Origin: Marinobacter fuscus
GTDB lineage: Bacteria > Pseudomonadota > Gammaproteobacteria > Pseudomonadales > Oleiphilaceae
Assembly: GCF_003007675.1 (NCBI RefSeq)
Contig: NZ_PXNP01000009.1
Coordinates: forward strand, 62,001 to 126,000
DNA length: 64,000 nucleotides
Direction: 5' to 3'
Shown here: piece by piece, positions 34,283-44,180 of the stretch
Numbering within the stretch: position 1 is the first letter of the stretch
How the letters are laid out: each line of letters opens with the position of its first letter
Made by a program: the position numbers and the translations under genes
The notes under the pieces: model-generated
What the model was told of the DNA's origin: nothing
The model's database searches: none
Seen by the model: the letters and a program-made list of their open reading frames with translations, nothing else

Positions 34283-35227
34283 ATGGATAATCATCCGACG
34301 TCGTTTGCCGGCGTTACCCCCACACCCGCCTGGGCCTTTGCCCAGTACCAACGCGTCCGCGCCACCCTGCCGGAGGGCCTGCCCGCGCACCGACAGCCGA
34401 AAACCCAAACACTGGATTCACTCGCTCCGCTCCTTGAGCAGTTCCGGGTGTTTGTATTTGATGCCTTTGGCGTGCTGAACACTGGCAGCCGTGCGTTTCC
34501 CTCCGCCATTGAGCGTATCCGGCAGCTGCAGTCGCTGGATAAGACGGTCATGATCCTGTCCAACGCGGCCACGGCCAGCCACGCCGCCCTGGTCAGGAAA
34601 TATCAGCAGATGGGGTTCGCCATTGCTCCGGAAAACCTTGTCTCCAGCCGCTGGGTACTGGAGCAGCGGCTGCGTTCAGCACCGGTGCCCGGTCGGTATG
34701 GCGTCCTGGCGCCAGCGTCCTCAGAGCCCGACACACTGCCGGTGGACGGACATCCGGTACTGCCCGAAACCACAGGCGGACAGCTGGATACTTTCGACGG
34801 CTTTATCTTCCTCAGCAGCGAAGGCTGGAATGAAACGGACCACGACACGCTGGCGGACAATCTGAAACGACGGCCTCGCCCGGTGATTGTGGCCAACCCA
34901 GACCTGGTCGCCCCCCGGGGTGATTGCCTGACTCTGGAACCCGGGTTCTTCGCCCACCGGCTGATGGACCAGTGCGACACCCTTCCGGAGTTTTTCGGCA
35001 AGCCCTATCAGCCCGCCTTCCAGGCGATACTGGATAAAGTTCCGGGAATCCCGGCCGGGGACATCCTGATGGTAGGGGACACCCTGCACACCGATATTCT
35101 TGGCGGTCAGGCAGCGGGCATGAAAACCCTGCTGGTTACGGAGGAAGGATCGTTGAAGGGAATGGACATTCCGGACTGCATTGCGCAGTCCGGAATCGCA
35201 CCGGACTATATGGCTCCGGCCATTTGA
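34283..35227 (+). CDS. HAD superfamily class IIA-like protein with altered motif I
   Basis: A 314-residue protein eight bases after phnE. It shows HAD motif I as VFVFDAFGVLNTGSRAFP (nucleophile Asp60, but Phe62 where the general-acid Asp normally stands), motif II MILSNAATASHAAL, and motif IV ILMVGDTLHTDILGGQAAGM. The layout, with the cap after motif II, fits NagD-like class IIA. A bulky residue at the acid position also occurs in one IIA subgroup (DxWGVL). It is the last gene of the phnDCEE operon under a Pho box and might process the imported phosphorus compound, but the missing acid makes ordinary phosphatase activity uncertain. Confidence 0.8.
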   Translation: MDNHPTSFAGVTPTPAWAFAQYQRVRATLPEGLPAHRQPKTQTLDSLAPLLEQFRVFVFDAFGVLNTGSRAFPSAIERIRQLQSLDKTVMILSNAATASHAALVRKYQQMGFAIAPENLVSSRWVLEQRLRSAPVPGRYGVLAPASSEPDTLPVDGHPVLPETTGGQLDTFDGFIFLSSEGWNETDHDTLADNLKRRPRPVIVANPDLVAPRGDCLTLEPGFFAHRLMDQCDTLPEFFGKPYQPAFQAILDKVPGIPAGDILMVGDTLHTDILGGQAAGMKTLLVTEEGSLKGMDIPDCIAQSGIAPDYMAPAI

Positions 35228-35233
35228 GCCCGG

Positions 35234-36271
35234 TTACTGACCGGACTTAAGCATTTCCCAGTACTTTGCATAAACCTGCAGGGCTTCATCGCCAATGTCG
35301 GTCTGGAACTCCGCGTTGACCATATCCTCCGGGGTCGGGTAACTGGCCCGGTCGTTGGCGACTTCCTCGTCCAGCAGTTCACGGGCAGGGACAACCGGTG
35401 TGGCATAGCCAATGTCTTCGCTGATCAGTGCGGCAATTTCCGGGCGCAGCACAAAGCTGATGAACTGGTGAGCAGCGTCTGGGTTCTTGGCGTTTTTGGG
35501 GATCACGAAGCTGTCGAGCCAGACAATCGTGCCTTCCTCAGGATACACATATTCCAGCGCTGGCAGTGCTTCCCGGCCCATCACCGCTTCACCGTTCCAG
35601 ATCATTCCGACATCCGTCTCGCCTTCAAGGTATGGCATACGCGGCGCGTCGGAGTTGAACGTGCGTACCGACAGCATCAGCTCGGTCAGCTTGTTATAGG
35701 CCGCCTCGATCTCTTCCGGATTGGTGCTGTTGCCGGAATAACCCAGTACCCGCAGGGCAACGTGGAATACTTCGCGCATATCGTTCGTCATCATTAACCG
35801 GCCCTGAAAACGCTCATCCCAGAGGTCGGCCCAGGCGGTTACGTCGCCCTCAACGTCGGCGGTATCTACCGCAATGCCGGTGGTGCCCCAAAGGTAAGGC
35901 ACACTGTACTTATTCTCAGGATCGACCGGCAGATTGACCAGCTCGGGGTCGACACTGTCAAAGCCTTCAATCTTACTCGGGTCGACGGCCATCAGCAGGC
36001 CTTCGTTGCTCATCTTGCTGACGTAATACGTGGACGGAACGGCCAGATCGTAGGCGGCACTGTCGTCCAGCAGTTTCAGGCGGGCATACATAGCCTCGTT
36101 GCTGTCATAGGTGGTGTACACCACCTGGATGCCGGTTTCATCGGTGAACCGATCCAGCACTTCCTGGGGCATGTACTCCGACCAGTTGTACAGGTTCAGA
36201 ACCTGCGGTTCTTCCGAGCTGCACCCGGACAATCCCAGCGCAAGCACGCCGGCCAGTACCAGTCTCTTCAT
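35234..36271 (-). CDS. potD: Spermidine/putrescine-binding lipoprotein PotD
   Basis: A 345-residue receptor closely resembling Escherichia coli PotD/PotF. The N-terminus VLALGLSGCSSEEPQ has a lipobox (LSGC), so it may be lipid-anchored. VLNLYNWSEYMPQEVLDRFT, YDLAVPSTYYVSKMSNEGLL, VPYLWGTTGIAVDTADVEGD and IWNGEAVMGR are PotD landmarks, including aromatic and acidic residues that hold polyamines. It is the last gene of a minus-strand potABCD operon, with its start overlapping the potC stop. Confidence 0.92.
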   Translation of the reverse strand: MKRLVLAGVLALGLSGCSSEEPQVLNLYNWSEYMPQEVLDRFTDETGIQVVYTTYDSNEAMYARLKLLDDSAAYDLAVPSTYYVSKMSNEGLLMAVDPSKIEGFDSVDPELVNLPVDPENKYSVPYLWGTTGIAVDTADVEGDVTAWADLWDERFQGRLMMTNDMREVFHVALRVLGYSGNSTNPEEIEAAYNKLTELMLSVRTFNSDAPRMPYLEGETDVGMIWNGEAVMGREALPALEYVYPEEGTIVWLDSFVIPKNAKNPDAAHQFISFVLRPEIAALISEDIGYATPVVPARELLDEEVANDRASYPTPEDMVNAEFQTDIGDEALQVYAKYWEMLKSGQ

Positions 36272-37038
36272 CGTTTGCTCCTTAGCAGTATCCATTGAGA
36301 CAAGATCAACATAACCAGCGAAAACGCCAGCAACAGCGTGCCCAGGGCATTCACCTCGGGCTTGAGGCCCACCCGCACCATGGAGTAGATGCGCAGGGGC
36401 AGAATTTCATAACTCGGGCCACTGACAAAGGTGCTCACCACCACGTCGTCCAGCGACAGGGTGAAACCCAGCAGCCAGCCCGCCAGCAACGCGGGCATGA
36501 TCACCGGGATCAGCACGGTGCGGGTCATGGTGAAGTCGTTAGCGCCCAAGTCCCGGGCGGCCTCCGGCAGCCGTTCATCAAAACCACTGAGCCGGGCCAT
36601 CACCGTGATCACCACAAACGGCAGGCAGAAGGTCACGTGGGCCAGCAACAGCGAGACGTAGCCCAATTGCAGCCCCACCAGCAAGAACACCGCCAGCAGC
36701 GAGATGGCCAGCACAATTTCCGGCGACATCATCACCACAAACAACATGCCATTGAGCACATTCTTGCCACGGAACCGGTAGCGGTGCAGGGCCAGGGCGG
36801 TCAGCGCACCGATCAGGGTGGACACCGTCGCCGCCGACAACGCCAGCCACAGCGAATTCCACATGGCGCGCACCATGGCCCGGTTGTTGAACAGGGCCTC
36901 GTACCAACGCAGGCTCAGCCCCCCCCACTCGTAACCGGTACGGGAATCGTTGAAAGAGAACACCACCAGCACGGCGATGGGGATGTACAACAGCAGATAC
37001 ACCAGCGTCAGGTAGGTACGGGGCAGCCAGCGGTTCAT
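36268..37038 (-). CDS. potC: Spermidine/putrescine ABC permease PotC
   Basis: A 256-residue permease with six helices. FNDSRTGYEWGGLSLRWYEA, MMSPEIVLAISLLAVF and the EAA loop LPEAARDLGANDFTMTRTVL, then LDDVVVSTFVSGPSYEILPL, are classic PotC/PotI motifs. It overlaps potB upstream and potD downstream by four bases each. Confidence 0.93.
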   Translation of the reverse strand: MNRWLPRTYLTLVYLLLYIPIAVLVVFSFNDSRTGYEWGGLSLRWYEALFNNRAMVRAMWNSLWLALSAATVSTLIGALTALALHRYRFRGKNVLNGMLFVVMMSPEIVLAISLLAVFLLVGLQLGYVSLLLAHVTFCLPFVVITVMARLSGFDERLPEAARDLGANDFTMTRTVLIPVIMPALLAGWLLGFTLSLDDVVVSTFVSGPSYEILPLRIYSMVRVGLKPEVNALGTLLLAFSLVMLILSQWILLRSKR

Positions 37039-37901
37039 ACGCCGTCCTCCCCGATGCGACGCTTACTGAGCTTGTGGGCAAACATCAGAAGTGCCATGGC
37101 CAGGGTCAGCATGATGCTGGCCGCCGCACCGAAGGGCCAGTTGCGGGCATCCAGAAACTGATTCTTGATCACATTGCCCACCAGCAGGTTGCGGGAACCG
37201 CCCAGAATATCCGGCACGAAGAACAGCCCCATGGCTGGCAGCAGCACCAGCATGACACCGGCCAGCACGCCCGGCAGGGTCAGCGGCACGATCACGTGTA
37301 CAAAGGTGGCCAAACGCCCGGCCCCCAGATCGTGGGAAGCCCGCAAAAGGTCTTCCCGCAGATCCTCGAACACCGAGTACAGAGGCAGGATCATGAACGG
37401 TAATAACAGATAGACCAGGCCAATAATGACCGCAAACTCGGTGTACAGCAGCTGCACCGGCTCATCAATCCAGCCCAGGGCCATCAGGCCATTATTCAGC
37501 AAGCCGTTGGTGGCAAGAATCAGCTTCAGGGCGTAGGTACGCACCAGGGAGTTGGTCCAGAAGGGCACCACCAGCAGGAAAATCAGCAACACCTGATGAC
37601 GCTTGCCCACCTTGGATAAGGCCCAGGCAAAGGGATAGCCAACCAGCAAACAGATCAGCGTGGTCATCGCCGCCATGTACAGGGAGTTAAGGAATACATC
37701 CAGGTACAGCGGATTGAGCAACTGGCGGTAGGCATCCAGCGTCAACGGCAAGGAGATGAAGGTGGCCGGATCCCGGGTCATCAGGCTGGCGCCAACCACC
37801 AGCAGGTTCGGGGTCAGCACCAGAAACAGCAACCAGCCCCAGACCAGAACCAGCACCGCCGTGCGAAACGGCTGCTGCATCAGGTTACGCATCGATCGCA
37901 T
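37035..37901 (-). CDS. potB: Spermidine/putrescine ABC permease PotB
   Basis: A 288-residue permease. [40 protein letters not shown] (EAA loop) and [20 protein letters not shown] are PotB/PotH signatures. The first ATG (37901) overlaps the end of potA by 17 bases; a second ATG three codons on (37892) is possible. It is the second gene of potABCD. Confidence 0.93.
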   Translation of the reverse strand: MRSMRNLMQQPFRTAVLVLVWGWLLFLVLTPNLLVVGASLMTRDPATFISLPLTLDAYRQLLNPLYLDVFLNSLYMAAMTTLICLLVGYPFAWALSKVGKRHQVLLIFLLVVPFWTNSLVRTYALKLILATNGLLNNGLMALGWIDEPVQLLYTEFAVIIGLVYLLLPFMILPLYSVFEDLREDLLRASHDLGAGRLATFVHVIVPLTLPGVLAGVMLVLLPAMGLFFVPDILGGSRNLLVGNVIKNQFLDARNWPFGAAASIMLTLAMALLMFAHKLSKRRIGEDGV

Positions 37902-39006
37902 CTTCCTCGGGAACGTCTTCCGGTTCCGCCGGCAAAAGCCATTCCCAGCCGTCCACCCAGCTCACCCGCACGGGTTCACCCAGCCGGTAGTCGAAGGTGG
38001 GGTCGTCTTCGTCAAAAAACTCCGACGCCAGCACTTCGGTGCCATCGTCCAGATGTATCACCGAATCCAGGGTGCTGCCCTTGTAGTTACGTTCCACCAC
38101 CTTGCCGGCCACGCCATCCTCATCGCTCGGCGCCAGCACCCGGATATCCTCGGGGCGCAACAGTACGTGCAGAGGCTGCCCGGGCGACACCGAAAAATCC
38201 GGCTTGCGGAAAGTCCGCTTAAGCCCGAACACGTCTACGGTAATGGTGTCATCATCGTTGGTGTTATCGACCGTGCCCGGGAAGAAATTGGTCTCACCCA
38301 CAAAGCGTGCGGTAAACAGGTTGGCGGGGCGTTCGTAGACTTCCCGAGGCGTGCCCAGTTGCTGGATCAGGCCATCTTTCAGCACCACCACCCGGTCGGA
38401 CATGGACAGGGCTTCTTCCTGATCGTGGGTCACGAAGATAAAGGTGATTCCCAGCTCCCGCTGCAGGCGCTTGAGCTCCACCTGCATGGTTCTGCGCAGC
38501 TTGTAGTCGAGCGCCGACAGGGGCTCGTCCAGCAACAATACCTTCGGCCGTTTCACCACGGCCCGGGCAATGGCCACCCGTTGCTGCTGGCCACCGGATA
38601 ACTGATGAGGTTTGCGGCGCATGAAATCTTCCAGCTGCACCATCGCCAGAGCCTCTTCTACCCGCTGGCGAATTTCGTCTTTTGGCCGCTTCTCCATTTT
38701 CAGGCCATAGGCCACGTTGTCGAACACCGACATGTGAGGAAACAGCGCGTAGTTCTGGAACACGGTGTTCAGTGGCCGGTACTCCGGTTCGGTATAGGTC
38801 AGATCCTGGCCGCCCAGGGTGATCGACCCTTCATCCGGGTGTTCAAAACCGGCCATCATCCGTAGCAGCGTGGTTTTACCACAACCGGACGGGCCCAGCA
38901 GCGTCAGGAATTCGCCGTCAAAGATATCCAGATCCAGTGCATCCAGTACCTTTTTGCCGTCGAACTGTTTGGTGAGGTTTCGCAGTGTTAGCAGTGTCTG
39001 TTTCAT
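37885..39006 (-). CDS. potA: Spermidine/putrescine ABC transporter ATPase PotA
   Basis: A 373-residue ATPase. Walker [21 protein letters not shown], signature [16 protein letters not shown], Walker [21 protein letters not shown] and switch histidine [16 protein letters not shown] are all intact. Residues after about 240 form the TOBE-type domain ([34 protein letters not shown]) seen in PotA. It is the first gene of potABCD. The region just upstream is only about 130 bases, holds terminator-like structures for the preceding TRAP gene, and has no strong ribosome site (GGGCC before the ATG). Confidence 0.94.
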   Translation of the reverse strand: MKQTLLTLRNLTKQFDGKKVLDALDLDIFDGEFLTLLGPSGCGKTTLLRMMAGFEHPDEGSITLGGQDLTYTEPEYRPLNTVFQNYALFPHMSVFDNVAYGLKMEKRPKDEIRQRVEEALAMVQLEDFMRRKPHQLSGGQQQRVAIARAVVKRPKVLLLDEPLSALDYKLRRTMQVELKRLQRELGITFIFVTHDQEEALSMSDRVVVLKDGLIQQLGTPREVYERPANLFTARFVGETNFFPGTVDNTNDDDTITVDVFGLKRTFRKPDFSVSPGQPLHVLLRPEDIRVLAPSDEDGVAGKVVERNYKGSTLDSVIHLDDGTEVLASEFFDEDDPTFDYRLGEPVRVSWVDGWEWLLPAEPEDVPEEDAIDA

Positions 39007-39056
39007 TGGCCCGGCCCAAAAAAAGAGCGGCGTATTCTTCCAGAAACCGCCGTAAA

Positions 39057-39095
39057 CAAAAAGAGGCGTCGGGATATTCCCTCATCCCGCACGCC
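39057..39095 (-). terminator. Terminator of the orphan TRAP receptor gene
   Basis: On the minus strand GGCGTGCGGGAT and ATCCCGACGCC form an 11-bp stem (one mismatch) followed by CTCTTTTTG. It starts about 45 bases after the TRAP receptor stop and separates it from potA. A second, weaker stem (CGGCG/CGCCG) with seven T residues lies at about 39015-39050. Confidence 0.7.
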
Positions 39096-39139
39096 CCTTG
39101 CCCTGCAGCCGGATTTACAACCGCTTCCCGGCGCCGGTT

Positions 39140-40210
39140 TTACTGGTCGGCCACACTGTTCAGATAGGCCTTGTCGGAGATGTTAGTCCACTTGCGGACC
39201 TTTTTCAGGTAATCCCGCTGGGAGGTAATGATTTCCCTGGCCAGCGGGTCTTTCGCGGCTTCTTCCTCAAGCAGGCGGTGGGTGGTCTCACGCAGGGCGT
39301 CGATCACCTCTGGTGGGAATACCTTGTGGGTTACCTGGGGGTACTGTTCTTTCATCTTGTCCCAGGCTTCGGCACTGTCATTGGTGCTCTGAATGTACAT
39401 ATCATAGGCGGCGGTGCGCATGGCCACTCGCACAATTTCCTGCAGGTCTTCCGGCAGCTTGTTCCAGGCCTTGGTGCTGATCAGGAACTGGACTTCGGCA
39501 CCCGGCTCCTGCCAGCCGGAGTAGTAATAGTTGGCAATCTGGTGAAAGCCCATGGGGAAATCCAGGGCCGGAGCCACCCACTCCAGAGCGTCGATGGTGC
39601 CGCGCTCCAGAGCCGTGTAAAGCTCGCCCGGCGGCAGGTTAGTCACCGCCACACCCAGCTCGGACATTACCTCTCCGGCAAAGCCCGGAGTGCGCATTTT
39701 CAGGCCCTTGAGGTCATCCAGTGATTTGATTTCCTTTCGGAACCAGCCACCCATCTGGTTACCGGTGTTGCCGCCCGGGAAGGACATAAGACCAAACGGC
39801 TCATACACTTTCTGCATCAGCTCCATACCGCCGCCATGGTAAAACCAAGCGTACTGTTCCTGTGCCAGCAGGCCAAACGGAATGGTGGTGAAGTACATGG
39901 CGTTGGGGATGATGCCCTTGTAGTAATAGGACGCCGTGTGGCCCATGTCGTACTGGCCGTTACGCACCATGTCGAAAATACCGAAAGGAGCCTTGTGCTT
40001 GTTGGCGGAATCGATACGCACTTCAATCCGGCCGCCAGACATGGTTTCGACCAGGTTCTCGAAGTGTTTGGTGGTTTCACCCAGAATCGGGGAGTTCGGC
40101 CCCCAGGTTTCCGCCAGGCGAAGGGTGTAGGTTTTGTCTGCCAAAGCCTGAACGCTGAATGCGGACGCGGCCACTGCGACAGCCGCAAGTAGGGTTTTGC
40201 GAAGAGTCAT
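39140..40210 (-). CDS. Orphan TRAP receptor, TakP-like (2-oxoacid type)
   Basis: A 356-residue periplasmic DctP-superfamily receptor. The signal peptide ends in ALA-DK. MGHTASYYYKGIIPNAMYFT, GGNTGNQMGGWFRKEIKSLD, LKMRTPGFAGEVMSELGVAV and ERGTIDALEWVAPALDFPMG are the blocks that in TakP bind 2-oxo acids; the arginine in the RTPGFAG region normally pairs with the carboxylate. No DctQ or DctM gene is adjacent: the neighbours are potA and a CDF transporter. It ends at a strong terminator, so it is expressed alone and must use a membrane part encoded elsewhere. Confidence 0.87.
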   Translation of the reverse strand: MTLRKTLLAAVAVAASAFSVQALADKTYTLRLAETWGPNSPILGETTKHFENLVETMSGGRIEVRIDSANKHKAPFGIFDMVRNGQYDMGHTASYYYKGIIPNAMYFTTIPFGLLAQEQYAWFYHGGGMELMQKVYEPFGLMSFPGGNTGNQMGGWFRKEIKSLDDLKGLKMRTPGFAGEVMSELGVAVTNLPPGELYTALERGTIDALEWVAPALDFPMGFHQIANYYYSGWQEPGAEVQFLISTKAWNKLPEDLQEIVRVAMRTAAYDMYIQSTNDSAEAWDKMKEQYPQVTHKVFPPEVIDALRETTHRLLEEEAAKDPLAREIITSQRDYLKKVRKWTNISDKAYLNSVADQ

Positions 40211-40314
40211 GGTACGGGCTTCCGTTTGTTATCGTTTATATCGATTGTCACTAACGGTAGCCATGATAGCGGGCTGTCAGCGCTTCTGAAAGCCCGCAGC
40301 CCGCGGCTTTGTTT

Positions 40315-41088
40315 CTACATTCGTACCATGCGTGCTTCCAGCAGAAGCGTGGGACCAATTTTGGCCACCTTGACCCGGTCAGGATCCAGCCCCAGGCCCT
40401 CAAGCGCTTCCTGCACTTCATCCATGGCAGTCTCGGCGGGGGCGGCCAGCAGCAGCTCCTGAATCGACTCAAGAATCATCCTCACTGGCACGGTAATGAA
40501 GTACACAGAGATCACCAGCATCATTGCCGGGTCGGCATACACCGACAGATGCGACCAGCGGCTCTGCTCCAGTAACCAGGCGCCCGCAAAACCCAGCATT
40601 ACCGCCACACTCAAAGCGGTATCCATCAGCCACTGGCGTTTTTCCGCGTTCACCAGGCCAGAACCCGAACGTTGGCTACTCCAGTGCAGGTAAAACCAGA
40701 CCAGACCACAGCCCACGACATTCACCAGGCCGAACAGTACCGCCATGCTGGCCTCAACCGGCCGGCCGCCCTGCACCAGGGCGACAATGGCTGAACCCAG
40801 GGACAGTACGCAAAGAACCGCAATCACCAGGCCCTTGACGGCAATCACCAGGGGCTCAACAGCACCGAATCCAAACGGGTACCGGGCATTGGCCGGGCGG
40901 CGCACCAGACGGGCGGCGTAGAGAGAAAGAAGGGACAGCACCAGGCTGATCAGGGAGTAGGCACCGTCGAACAGAATCACCATGGATTCCACCCAGAGCC
41001 CCCACACAATTCCGGCCACTGCAAACATCGCAGCACCGGCAGCAGAAATTGTCAGCGCCATATTTTCCCGCGCCAGAGAAGTAAACAT
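40315..41088 (-). CDS. Cation diffusion facilitator family transporter
   Basis: A 257-residue membrane protein with about six helices and a short cytoplasmic tail. WVESMVILFDGAYSLISLVL (metal-site aspartate in helix II), then ARYPFGFGAVEPLVIAVKGL and SHLSVYADPAMMLVISVYFI (helix V aspartate), match the CDF family. CDF proteins export divalent metals such as zinc, iron or manganese by proton exchange. The usual HxxxD in helix V is YADPA here, so the metal preference is unclear. A perfect AGGAGGTCA lies just ahead of the ATG at 41088, which fixes the start. A LysR gene is divergent. Confidence 0.82.
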   Translation of the reverse strand: MFTSLARENMALTISAAGAAMFAVAGIVWGLWVESMVILFDGAYSLISLVLSLLSLYAARLVRRPANARYPFGFGAVEPLVIAVKGLVIAVLCVLSLGSAIVALVQGGRPVEASMAVLFGLVNVVGCGLVWFYLHWSSQRSGSGLVNAEKRQWLMDTALSVAVMLGFAGAWLLEQSRWSHLSVYADPAMMLVISVYFITVPVRMILESIQELLLAAPAETAMDEVQEALEGLGLDPDRVKVAKIGPTLLLEARMVRM

Positions 41089-41184
41089 TTTGACCTCCTG
41101 AGAAGAGGAAGCCATATTATGGCCATTCGATCATTTCACTAAGTCAGTGAGCGCCGGTCATTCCGTCGCTACGGAGTACCCCCT

Positions 41185-42066
41185 ATGAAAACCTCCCAGA
41201 TCCGGACATTCCTGGCCGTGGTTCAAAACGGCAGTGTTGCCGCCGCCGCACGGGAGCTGAACCGCAGCCGGACGACCGTCAGTACGGTACTGGCGGCACT
41301 GGAAGATGAGCTGGGCGTGGCGCTGTTCGAGCGCTCCGGCAACCGACTGGAGCTGACCACCATTGGCCAGTCGATACTGACCGACTGCCGGCGACTGGAT
41401 CAGGTCGCCGGGCAGATCATGGCCCGCTGCCAGCATCACCTCAGCGGCGCTGAATCGGTATTGCGCATCGCCCGGGACGACTCCATTCCCGAAGAAATCT
41501 GGCGGGATATTCTGCGCCGCCTGAAACAGCGGTTTCCAAAAACCAGCCTGTCGGTGTACCTGGCGCCACCCCGGGAACTGACCTCACTGGTCAGCAACCA
41601 GGCGGTCGATGTGGCTTACGGCCTGATGCCAGAGTTGCTGAGTGAGGGCTATCAATGGTTCCGGGAACTGGCGGATGTGCGGATGTTAACGGTGGCCGCC
41701 CCGGAGCATCCGCTAAGCCAGCTGAAACGGGTGGGACAGGACGATCTGATTGGCCACACCGAGGTGACTCTGGCCTATATGGACGAATCCGGGCTGGTGG
41801 CAGAATCGCCGGAAACCGCCAACTACCTGGCGTTCACTCAGTACGAACTGATTCGGGATGCGGTGATTGAAGGTGCGGGCTGGGCCGATCTGCCCCTGCC
41901 TTTGATTGCCGAGGCGCTACGCAAAGAACAGCTGAAAACCATCCACCACCGCAGTGCCCAGTGGTGGAAGGTGTTCAGTGCCCTGGAGTCTGAACAGGCC
42001 CAGGGCGGCGCGGTGGTAGGCTGGCTGGCCAATGAGCTGGAGGCCTATCTGGAGCCCCACGCCTGA
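41185..42066 (+). CDS. LysR family transcriptional regulator
   Basis: A 293-residue protein. The N-terminal helix-turn-helix IRTFLAVVQNGSVAAAAREL, then NRSRTTVSTVLAALEDELGV and LFERSGNRLELTTIGQSILT, is a standard LysR DNA-binding domain. The remainder is a two-lobe effector domain (LSVYLAPPRELTSLVSNQAV, ADLPLPLIAEALRKEQLKTI). It is divergent from the CDF transporter with about 95 bases between starts and may control it; the effector is unknown. Confidence 0.9.
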   Translation: MKTSQIRTFLAVVQNGSVAAAARELNRSRTTVSTVLAALEDELGVALFERSGNRLELTTIGQSILTDCRRLDQVAGQIMARCQHHLSGAESVLRIARDDSIPEEIWRDILRRLKQRFPKTSLSVYLAPPRELTSLVSNQAVDVAYGLMPELLSEGYQWFRELADVRMLTVAAPEHPLSQLKRVGQDDLIGHTEVTLAYMDESGLVAESPETANYLAFTQYELIRDAVIEGAGWADLPLPLIAEALRKEQLKTIHHRSAQWWKVFSALESEQAQGGAVVGWLANELEAYLEPHA

Positions 42067-42076
42067 TCTGCAAGCT

Positions 42077-43753
42077 TTATACCTTGAACTGCGCCACCAG
42101 TTCCCGCAAGTGCTCACCCAGTCGCGCCAGCTCATGGCTGGCCTCGTTGGTCTGGGTAACCCCGGTATCACTGCGCTGGGCGGCATCCACAATGCGCACC
42201 ACGTTCTGGTTGATCTCTTCCGCCACCTGGCTTTGTTGCTCCGCAGCCGTGGCAATCTGAGTCACTTGATCGTGAATCTGCGTGATGGAGGTGACAATGG
42301 TGTTCAGAGCCGTGGTTGCATGGTTGATCCGCTCCACCGTCGCTTCCGAGCTCTGTCGGGAGTGGTTCATCCGTTCCACCGAGGCTTTTGATTCGGTAAC
42401 AAATCCGTCAATCATCTCACGGATCTGGTCAGCGGATTCCGCTGAGCGCTTGGCCAGTTGCCGAACCTCGTCTGCCACTACCGAGAAGCCCCGGCCGTGC
42501 TCACCGGCACGGGCAGCTTCAATCGCGGCGTTCAGTGCCAACAGGTTGGTCTGCTCGGTCACCGCATGGATGACATCCAGCACCTGCTGGATATCATTGG
42601 ACTTCTCCGCCAGCGCGTTGATACTGAGGGCGGTTGCCTCCATTTCTTCGGACAACTGATTCACAGAACCTTGGGCACTGCTGATGGTTTCTCCACCTTC
42701 CTTGGCCATCCGGTCCGCATCGGAGGCTGCGCCTTCCACTTCGTTGGCATTGCCGGAAATCTGCTGGATCGTTGCCGCCATCTCATTGATCGCAGAGGCA
42801 ATCTGATCAGTTTCAGAGCCCTGCTCCTGCACCGACTGGCGGGTTTCATTGGCCACCCGGCTGAGCTCCTCGGCCGCCGAAGCCACCTGGTCGGTGGTGG
42901 AGCCCACCTCGCGGATCGTGTTCTGAATCTTGATCACGAAATGGTTGAAGCGCCGGCCCAGCTCCGCCAGTTCATCGCGGCCATCTTCGGGCAGCCGCTG
43001 GCGCAGATCGCCATCGCCCTCGGCAATTTCCTGCATCATGTCGCTGACTCGGGCCAGAGGTGCGGTTACGGTGCGGCCAACGATCAGGCCGATCACCAAC
43101 GCCACCAGCACAACCAGTACCGACACCGCAAAAATAACCGTCAGGGCAGACGCCATGGATTCATCAATCTTGTCCCGGGCGCGCTCAACCTGAGTCTGAA
43201 TGTCGGTTACGTATACCCCGGCGCCAATCATCCAGTCCCAGCCAGGAATAATGCTGGAATAAGAAACTTTGGGCTCGATCTGGCCAGACGCCGGGTTCAT
43301 CCAGTCGTAGGGCATAAAGCCGTCGCCAGTGGCGGCATCAAACAGACCGAATACCAGCTTTCGTGTATTCGGGTTGGTGGTAGGGCCCTCTTTGGAGGGA
43401 TCCGGGGCATAGGCCAGGTTATCTGCCTGCCGCGTATAGGCAAACACATAGTTGTTCTGGCCGAACTTGATAGAACGCAATCGATTGCGGGCTTCTTCTT
43501 TTGCCTCGACTTCTGTCAGGCCGGGCCTTGCTTTGGCTTCCAGCACCACGGATCGGGCACTTTCGATGAGATTTTTCAGGCCTTCCTTACGAGACTCAAG
43601 CAATCCTTGCTCCAACCGACGAAGCTCCGCCTCACCGTTCGTCCTGATCTGGTTCGCGGTTACCAGCGCAATAACCACGGCCGTGACAATAACCGGCAAC
43701 AATACACCGATCAGCAACCGGGTTCGGATTTTCAACTTGCTTATGAAGGTCAT
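42077..43753 (-). CDS. Methyl-accepting chemotaxis protein with single Cache domain
   Basis: A 558-residue chemoreceptor. Order: first membrane helix ([20 protein letters not shown]); a periplasmic single-Cache domain of about 150 residues ([20 protein letters not shown], then [20 protein letters not shown] and [13 protein letters not shown]); a second helix ([20 protein letters not shown]); HAMP; and the coiled-coil signalling domain. The hairpin tip [20 protein letters not shown], then [20 protein letters not shown], binds CheA and CheW. Such Cache domains often sense small organic acids. The gene converges with the LysR gene and ends 11 bases from it. Confidence 0.93.
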   Translation of the reverse strand: MTFISKLKIRTRLLIGVLLPVIVTAVVIALVTANQIRTNGEAELRRLEQGLLESRKEGLKNLIESARSVVLEAKARPGLTEVEAKEEARNRLRSIKFGQNNYVFAYTRQADNLAYAPDPSKEGPTTNPNTRKLVFGLFDAATGDGFMPYDWMNPASGQIEPKVSYSSIIPGWDWMIGAGVYVTDIQTQVERARDKIDESMASALTVIFAVSVLVVLVALVIGLIVGRTVTAPLARVSDMMQEIAEGDGDLRQRLPEDGRDELAELGRRFNHFVIKIQNTIREVGSTTDQVASAAEELSRVANETRQSVQEQGSETDQIASAINEMAATIQQISGNANEVEGAASDADRMAKEGGETISSAQGSVNQLSEEMEATALSINALAEKSNDIQQVLDVIHAVTEQTNLLALNAAIEAARAGEHGRGFSVVADEVRQLAKRSAESADQIREMIDGFVTESKASVERMNHSRQSSEATVERINHATTALNTIVTSITQIHDQVTQIATAAEQQSQVAEEINQNVVRIVDAAQRSDTGVTQTNEASHELARLGEHLRELVAQFKV

Positions 43754-43955
43754 GAATTCTGCTCCGGAGTTCCACTACCTGGCGACCTGGGCGGCCAATA
43801 CAGGGGCAACATGCATACGCAACTATACTTATCGGCAGCGCAAGCACCCGCTTGAGCCGGTGACCGTTTGTATATGAAGCCCTTGGCCCAGTCAAAGACT
43901 TGCACCCGGAGAAGCAAAGGTCTATTACGGTTACTGCAAAAGACAGGAGATAGCG

Positions 43956-44180
43956 TCAGCAACGTTCGGATGCGGGCTGTGGATCCCGGGGCACCCCCTC
44001 ATCGCACTTTTTGCAATCCAGCTCAAAACCCAACATCGACTGGCGCCCATCGGGCGTGATCACCCAGGGCCGGTTTACCCAGGGCGGCTGGTGACGAACG
44101 TGCTGATTATGGCCACAGGCCAGCTGGGCCACCCAGTGATCTTCTTCGTCTTTGTGGTATCCGGTAATCGGCTGCTTCAT
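43956..44180 (-). CDS. DUF3565-like small protein
   Basis: A 74-residue protein: MKQPITGYHKDEEDHWVAQL followed by ACGHNQHVRHQPPWVNRPWV and a second pair of cysteines in LDCKKCDEG. The CGH-xx-H and CxxC groups suggest a bound metal ion. It matches a small conserved family of unknown function common in marine gammaproteobacteria. Its start overlaps the rarD stop by four bases, so the two are co-translated. Confidence 0.82.
   Translation of the reverse strand: MKQPITGYHKDEEDHWVAQLACGHNQHVRHQPPWVNRPWVITPDGRQSMLGFELDCKKCDEGVPRDPQPASERC

Noticed and set aside
42458..43855. Plus-strand open frame opposite the chemoreceptor
   Set aside because: The minus strand has a complete Cache-HAMP-MA chemoreceptor; the opposite frame has no family features.
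43754..43955. Gap between the chemoreceptor and the DUF3565-like gene as a possible small gene
   Set aside because: Short frames exist but none has a ribosome site with a plausible protein; I see only promoter-type sequence.
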